A stretch of 64,000 bases of DNA from Mytilus trossulus (Eukaryota; Mollusca; Bivalvia; Mytilida; Mytilidae). A program made the translations under genes and the position numbers. Every line of letters begins with the position of its first letter. The stretch's first letter is position 1. Below, piece by piece: positions 60,401 through 64,000 of the stretch. The notes under the pieces are model-generated. The model had not been told where the DNA came from. It did no database searches and saw only the letters and a program-made list of their open reading frames with translations. The DNA lies in the NCBI RefSeq assembly GCF_036588685.1, contig NC_086380.1, forward strand, positions 35,540,692-35,604,691. The letters are read 5' to 3'.

Positions 60401-63132
60401 ATATTACCTATAAATGTAACTGTCATAGAAACCTTCTTGAGGCGGAAATATTTAAAATGAAGCGCCGTAAATTTTGTGGACCGGACCATCACAAATTGGT
60501 TGGTCCATACGATGTGTCTAAACTAACTAAGGACATCTTTACCACGTCTTAGGTTGATGTTTACTATTTACGTTTAGTATCGATGTTGTATTTGTAATTC
60601 TGATCACATATTGTTAAATATTTTATAGTTTGTATTTGTAATTCATTTTTTTTTTCTATCCGTATGTTTAAGTACTGATAATTAATCACAAAGTTCAGTT
60701 ATATTATTTTAGTAAAAGCATCTATATGTACACGATTTATTTGTTTTACAGTTTGAATTAGAAGACATATTGAAATAGCTAGATAATACAAATAAGTATC
60801 TAATTACTAACACAATTCCATATTAATATTCTTGTTATTGAGTGACGGCCTAGCAATGTTGGTCTTTTTTATCTCTTATTTTGAAGATAGGTCTTTAAAA
60901 AGATTGTTTTTGGTTACATTTAAATCGTTTTAATGGAATTTGCTACTCAATTTCAAAATAAAAAGTTTTTAGAAATATTAATATAAATTGATAGGGGATT
61001 AATGAAGGAACCAGAAGATCCAAAAATAAATATAAATTCGTGTAATTGTTTTCGAGATATTAGCCATTGAGATTTTGCAGGAAAATCATCTCTCTTTAAT
61101 TTTCATAGCTTTAACATTGACAAGTTTAAGTTTTCAAAAACTATTAGTAAATATCAAAGATTTGCACCTGTCCTAAGACATGTATCTGATTACAGTAGTT
61201 GTCGTTTGTTTAGGTAATTCATACGTGTTTCTCGTTTCTCGTTTTTTATGTAGATTTAGACCGTTGGTTTTCCCGTTTGAAAGGTTTAACCCTAGTAATT
61301 GTGGTGCCCTTTATAGCCTGTTGTTCGATGTGAGCCCAGGCTCCATGTTGAAGGCCGTACATTGACATATAATGGATAACTCTTCAATGCACTTCAATTT
61401 CGGCGTCAAAATTTGGCCTTTTAACTTTTTTGGATTAGAGCGTCACTGATGAGTCTTTTGTAGACGAAACGCGCGTCTGGCGTATATACAAAGTTTAGTC
61501 CTGGTATCTTTGATGAGTTTATTTATCAATTGTTATTCGTATGAAGAGTTGTCTCATTGGTACTCTTACATGTACCACATCTTTCTTTATCTCTTGATAA
61601 GAGTTAACAGATGGATCATGATTATATATGTAAAATATTTATTAAAACATGTAAAAGAAAAATGGGGGTTAGTTGGCAATTTCTTTTAAAACATTGAAAT
61701 GGAAAAAAGAAGAGCATCCCGAAAATCTAACCAAATTCCAAAAACATGACAGGTGAAAATCCTTAAGTTAAAAAACAAACGAATGATGTTGTTTTTCTCA
61801 CAGCCAATAGAACTTTAAATGTGACGTCATAATCAAAAAGCAAATATTAAAAAATATGTTCCGAAAAACTATTCAATTATAATGTGTTTATAAATCTCTT
61901 TTTTACATATTCAATCAAAAACAAAATGCCTTAACCAACACAAGCTTACATGTATGTGATCTAAATTGACCAAATGTATAGCTAAGGGAATCATACCTTG
62001 TAAACAATGATGTTAAAAAAAAGTTAAAAATAGTGTATCCAAAATATTTTAAAACAAGAATGTGTCCAAAGTACACGAATTCCCCACTTGCACTATCATT
62101 TTCCATGTTCAATGGACCGTTAAATTGGGTAAAAAATATAATTAGGCCTAAAATTAGAAAGAAAATATCATAAGCAACAAGTGCACTAAGTTTGAAGTTG
62201 ATTGGATTACAGCTTCATCAAAAACTAACTTGACCAAAAAACTTTCACCTGAAACTCCCACTGTCATTTTCTATGTTCAGTGGACCGTGACATTGGGGTC
62301 ATAAAATTAATATGGCTTTAAAATTATAAAGATCATATCATAAGAAACATGTGTACTAAGTTTCAAGTTGATTGAACTTCACTTTCATCAAAAACTACCT
62401 TGACCAAAACCTTTAACCTGAAGCGGGACAGACGGACGAACGAACAGACGAAGGGACGAACGGACGCACAGACCAGAAAACATAATGCCACTCTTCTATC
62501 GTAGGTGGGGCATGAACAGAATGTCAATGAAATCATGATCAGGTTAGTCTTTATGATCAAAAATTCAATTTGACAATCATATCTTTTCGAGTGATATGTA
62601 AGTTCTAAATGATAATTTAAAGGTAAGGAAGAATTTTGCTAGTTGAAAAAAGTTTTATTTTTGAGATATTGAGATAAGACGTGGCACGGTACTTGTCTAT
62701 CCCAAATTCATGTATTTGGTTTTCATGTTATATTTGTTATTCTTGTGGTGTTTTGTCTGATGATTGGTCAGTTTCTGTGTGTGTTGCGTTTCGGTGTTGT
62801 GTCGTTGTTCTCCTCTTATATTTAATGCGTTTCGCTCGGTTTTGGTTTATTACCCCGATTTTGTTTTTTGTCCATGGATTTATGAGTTTTGAACAGCGGT
62901 ATACTACTGTTGCCTTTATTTACCATAAGAATTTTTAAAAAACCGGACAACCGCTATCATTATATATCTTTTTTACAATTAGGGTCTTCATCTGCTTTAC
63001 TTCCTTAAGCCGCGTTTGTACTGCTGATAAATCAACAACTAAATGCAGTCAGATAACACAATTGATAATACCTGAAGTATATGATACAGTGAGGAGAACA
63101 TATGTTTTAATAATCCAATAAACTGTCATCAT
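48357..63132 (-). CDS. G4: four-Ig-domain type I receptor with tyrosine-motif tail, complete (558 aa)
   Basis: There are eleven coding exons, 5' to 3': 63072-63132, 59336-59650, 58431-58763, 57201-57479, 54104-54364, 52480-52617, 51179-51224, 50369-50424, 49504-49537, 49029-49111 and 48357-48427. They sum to 1677 nt, in frame, and end in TAG. The order is leader (1-20), N-terminal Ig (21-125), C2-set-like Ig (126-236), beta Ig (237-329), gamma I-set Ig (330-416), membrane span about 429-451, then YRKRQ and the tail. Tail tyrosines lie near 470 (YEST), 488 (YNDI), 512 (YEDI), 527 (YQNM) and 547 (YVNL). It is the most diverged of the three complete copies in sequence (for example WWSRSN instead of WWTRQN, and a membrane span unlike that of G2 or G3), but the exon plan is the same. 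The function is inferred as for G2. Confidence 0.87.
49029..49111 (-). CDS. G4 exon 10: paired-tyrosine exon (YEDI..YQNM)
   Basis: The exon is 83 nt, phase 2 in and 1 out, with acceptor TGTTGCAG| and donor AAAG|GTAACG. It encodes FNTYEDIWDV and DHVYQNMKISNK. The tetrads are 11 residues apart, the same as in G2 and G3. Confidence 0.84.
49504..49537 (-). CDS. G4 exon 9: cytoplasmic linker micro-exon
   Basis: The exon is 34 nt, phase 1 in and 2 out, with acceptor GTTTTTCAG| and donor GAAG|GTAGTT. It encodes VKSLKKEIDG; no tyrosine. Confidence 0.77.
50369..50424 (-). CDS. G4 exon 8: cytoplasmic tail, LYNDI motif
   Basis: The exon is 56 nt, phase 2 in and 1 out, with donor TCGG|GTTAGT. Two AGs compete at the acceptor (TTTAGAG). 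Only the upstream one keeps the frame; the other gives an in-frame stop. It encodes DTSEAEQHLYNDIQVIES. Confidence 0.82.
51179..51224 (-). CDS. G4 exon 7: cytoplasmic tail, VYEST motif
   Basis: The exon is 46 nt, phase 1 in and 2 out, with acceptor GTTCTATAG| and donor AGAG|GTAAGA. It encodes NTNTRVYESTQNVQ. The hydrophobic +3 residue present in G3 (F) is not obvious here. Confidence 0.8.
52010..52400. repeat. Two TCAAAGAGACAACAACCC-family copies
   Basis: Copies at 52015-52075 and 52280-52400; the second extends into GGTCACCAACAGGTCTTCAATGTAGCG and CCCGCACCCGGAG. It flanks and partly overlaps the donor side of the G4 membrane exon. Confidence 0.55.
52480..52617 (-). CDS. G4 exon 6: transmembrane exon
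   Basis: The exon is 138 nt, phase 1-1, with acceptor TTTTATAG| and donor GAAG|GTATAT. The stalk is LSANKTVKTN, the span contains GIWFGSSLAALIAIAFTG and ends LFVF, and the stop-transfer is KYRKRQ. Confidence 0.86.
53050..53390 (+). mobile_element. Dispersed Mytilus repeat (GGCCGTACGGTGA family), copy 3
   Basis: It starts at TACTGTTATACCCACTGTCCCAGG, then GGGGTCCTGCTTACATG, TTTTCTCGTTTGAATTG, GGCCGTACGGTGATCTATAG, and ends TCATTGGCAATCATATCACGTC. It lies in G4 intron 5. Confidence 0.65.
53641..54058. mobile_element. TIR element, about 420 bp with arms near 100 bp
   Basis: The left arm (GGAAAGTCC..TGGCAAAATCAAAAAAC..ATCAAAAACGAATGGACAAGAACTGTCAT..TGACTTGGTACAG) is the reverse complement of the right arm (CTGTACCAAGTTAGAAATCTGAC..GTCCATTCGTTTGATATGTTTGAGTTTTTTATTCTGCCATTGC..GGGACTTTCC). 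It ends 46 bp from the G4 exon 5 donor. Confidence 0.65.
54104..54364 (-). CDS. G4 exon 5: canonical I-set Ig domain (gamma)
   Basis: The exon is 261 nt, phase 1-1, with acceptor TTTTTAG| and donor CAAT|GTAAGT. It encodes PPSVTIVPNYNPYI, NIVFSCVIDANP, YNWNYP, LTIPTV and GLYSCYATNSIG. A TIR element begins 46 bp downstream of the donor (53641-54058). Confidence 0.87.
54365..57200 (-). other. G4 intron 4
   Basis: It holds the dispersed repeat at 55790-56120. The rest is AT-rich with no recognised feature. Confidence 0.45.
55790..56120 (-). mobile_element. Dispersed Mytilus repeat (GGCCGTACGGTGA family), copy 4
   Basis: AAGATGTGGTATGATTGCCAAGG, GGTCACCGTACGGCCTTCAACAA, AACGAGAAAACTAACGGCC and CCTCTAACATGGGACAGTGG appear in order, same orientation as 14575-15080 and in better condition. 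Confidence 0.65.
57201..57479 (-). CDS. G4 exon 4: Ig domain lacking the B-strand cysteine (beta)
   Basis: The exon is 279 nt, phase 1-1, with acceptor ATATCGTAG| and donor CAGT|GTAAGT. It encodes EPMISSITD, NIDASPVSMLVWWSRSN, LTIRDIH and YYTCHAMNTLIPSG. Ile stands at the B-strand cysteine position. Confidence 0.87.
57540..57900. repeat. Diverged dispersed repeat in G4 intron 3
   Basis: CCATTGGATAACAACTGCAATACTCCTGACTTAGAAAAG...GGCGGCTTGAATCAGG is a diverged copy of the sequence at 46340-46420. The remainder up to 58430 is simple AT-rich DNA. Confidence 0.45.
58431..58763 (-). CDS. G4 exon 3: C2-set-like Ig domain (alpha)
   Basis: The exon is 333 nt, phase 1-1, with acceptor ATTTTAG| and donor TTAT|GTAAGT. 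It encodes VPITRL, SRQTFTC, GRPPSSIQWYISD, NIT, extra pair CNPGC, SSSALEYTG and GKKIYCTAVN. Confidence 0.87.
59336..59650 (-). CDS. G4 exon 2: N-terminal Ig domain
   Basis: The exon is 315 nt, phase 1-1, with acceptor AACTTTCAG| and donor AACG|GTAAGT. It encodes SSDRATVGMDFNFTC and SFDINTLHGSNWSC. It has six cysteines. The central loop is longest here, accounting for 9-12 nt more than in the paralogs. Confidence 0.87.
60000..60300. repeat. ACGCGCGTTTCGTCTACA-family repeat, direct pair
   Basis: AAACTCATCATAGATACCA..ATATTT...CGCCAGA(T/C)GCGCGTTTC(A/G)TCTACAAAA occurs at 60001-60070 and 60236-60302 in direct orientation, with CTGACTACTGGGCTGGTGATACCCTCGGGG between (compare 43290-43330). A reverse copy lies at 61435-61520. 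Confidence 0.6.
61165..61580 (+). mobile_element. Dispersed Mytilus repeat, copy 5, with nested ACGCGCGTTT element
   Basis: TTTTCCCGTTTGAAAGG, GTTGAAGGCCGTACATTGAC (to 61365) and GAGTTGTCTCATTGGTACTC (61545) bracket the sequence GAGCGTCACTGATGAGTCTTTTG...TCTTTGATGAGTTTATTTATC (61438-61528), which looks inserted into the older repeat. Confidence 0.55.
62040..62520. repeat. Two tandem units of about 168 bp and a GACGGACGAACGAACAGACG tail
   Basis: ATGTTCA(A/G)TGGACCGT recurs at 62106 and 62273 with the following AAGTTT(G/C)AAGTTGATTG...CATCAAAAACTA(A/C)CTTGACCAAAA shared. It ends in a GACGGACGAACG-rich tract and ATCGTAGGTGGGGCAT. Bivalve-type repeat, in G4 intron 1. Confidence 0.55.
62690..62935 (+). 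repeat. Fullest copy of the GTTTATTACCCCGATTTTG repeat
   Basis: TGATTGGTCAGTTTCTGTGTGTGTTGCGTTTCGGTG, TATTTAATGCGTTTCGCTCGG and TTTATGAGTTTTGAACAGCGGTATACTACTGTTGCC follow in order. It overlaps an 85-codon plus-strand ORF that is therefore not called as a gene. Confidence 0.6.
63072..63132 (-). CDS. G4 exon 1: signal-peptide exon
   Basis: The exon is 61 nt with tandem ATGs at 63132 and 63129 and donor TCAG|GTATTA, ending in phase 1. The leader has a hydrophobic core TYVLLTVSYTS. It is assigned to G4 because no other leader-like exon lies between it and the Ig exon 3.4 kb downstream. Confidence 0.76.
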
Positions 63133-64000
63133 ACACCAGTATATGCACAGTTAAACTTCCTTTTTGATTAAAAACTAAGATATCTTTTGTACTTGTTTAA
63201 CCTTAGATATAAAATACATGTATGATTGTACGTTTATCTTTTCAAATCATTTAAATTAAGTTCTTGAGAAAAAATTATAAATATCTAATACATTGTACAT
63301 GGTAAAACTTAACATATGGAAGACACTGAGGTCAATAAATACTGAATTAAATGCTTCTTATCGTCCTATTTAAACGATATTCAAATTATGAAGATGTCAA
63401 ATTAATGTTATATTTCAGTCAAGAAATAAAATGCACAAACATGTCACATACTTGAACAAGTTTGAAATCTACCATTCGATCTATAAGTTGCAGTTGAATA
63501 TTATTACAGCATGCATGACAGATAACACTTTCAAAAGAATCGAATCAGAATGAACCAGACCTTCGTGTCTGCAATAACTTTTAAAGTTTAAAGGGATATA
63601 TACAAGATACAAATACTCAATGAAATTAATATATTTGTATTGAAATAATCAATTTATCTCAAAATTCATCAAAATGGTATAGATTCATATTCATAAAAAG
63701 AATTTCGAGTATCTTTGTACAATAAAATAAAATCTTAATAATTGCATTTATCCATATCGGATTACTGACACAAAAAAAACTTGTCATTGTTTATTTGATA
63801 TCTAAAATCTAGGCGGTGAATCAAAATAACCCTTGAACACTTAAACAAAAGATACATGTTAATGGAAAATTGTGTTCAGCCATATCAAACATACAAACTG
63901 AATACAATGGTATCATTTTATGTTTGTTTTATTCCATATGACAGTCCATAAAATTCTCTAACGCGAATTGCTTTGTTCCGGGTTTTTTTTTCTGTTTGTC
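63133..64000. other. 5' flank of G4
   Basis: It holds the GGAAGT motif at 63155-63160. 'AAATGCTTCTTATC' near 63349 resembles AAATGCTTCTTTTG in the G1 and G3 flanks. No upstream gene is seen before the window ends. Confidence 0.4.
63155..63160 (-). promoter_or_regulatory. GGAAGT (Ets-type) motif next to G4 start
   Basis: On the minus strand CAAAAAGGAAGTTTAACT ends 23 nt upstream of the first G4 ATG. The ten bases around the core match G2 almost exactly although the rest of the flank does not. Confidence 0.4.

Overview
The window looks like nuclear DNA of a bivalve mollusc, most likely a Mytilus mussel. It is AT-rich, has intron-split genes with GT..AG splice sites, and is littered with dispersed repeats that I recognise from Mytilus assemblies. 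Examples are the 'TCAAAGAGACAACAACCC' element, the 'GAAGGCCGTACGGTGA...GTTGTCTCATTGGCAATCAT' element and the 'AGCTCACCTG...CTCTTGAGAGCCTCTTG' element. No prokaryotic gene, rRNA gene or CRISPR array is visible. The species call comes from memory of repeat families, not from a database search.

The gene content is one tandem cluster of four paralogous immunoglobulin-superfamily (IgSF) receptors, all on the minus strand and so reading right to left. G1 (ATG at 2603) shows only its leader exon and first Ig exon before the left edge cuts it off. G2 (23763 to 5746) has 12 coding exons and encodes 647 aa: leader, five Ig domains, one membrane span and a tyrosine-rich tail. G3 (42635 to 28871) has 10 exons and encodes 463 aa with three Ig domains. 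G4 (63132 to 48357) has 11 exons and encodes 558 aa with four Ig domains. I built each model by hand from splice sites. In all three complete models the exon lengths sum to a multiple of three, every junction keeps phase, and the tail ends in a stop at the equivalent place, so all three look intact.

The shared design is as follows. An unusual N-terminal Ig domain carries an invariant FDI(D/N)TLHGS-x-W-x-C signature. Next comes a C2-set-like domain (GRPSSxIxWY) with an extra C-x3-C. Then there is a 'beta' domain (usually WWTRQN) that in all four visible copies lacks the B-strand cysteine. G2 and G4 then have a canonical I-set 'gamma' domain, and G2 adds a second beta domain. A membrane span with a basic stop-transfer follows. 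The tail is built from five small exons of fixed size (46, 56, 34, 83 and 53-71 nt), which carry five YxxPhi-type tyrosine motifs, including PI3K-type YxxM and Grb2-type YxN sites. The paralogs differ mainly in the number of Ig exons (3, 4 or 5) and in the middle of the N-terminal domain.

The stretches between exons hold no other convincing gene. They contain foldback elements, a Helitron-like element, a tRNA-headed SINE, TIR elements, a recent 437-bp tandem duplication and several decayed reverse-transcriptase fragments. All four genes share a GGAAGT (Ets-type) motif ending 23-26 nt upstream of the start codon, which suggests co-regulation. My reading is that this is a small, actively diversifying cluster of surface receptors that signal through phosphotyrosine, plausibly in immune recognition or self/non-self discrimination. 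The structure is seen in the sequence; the function is inference.
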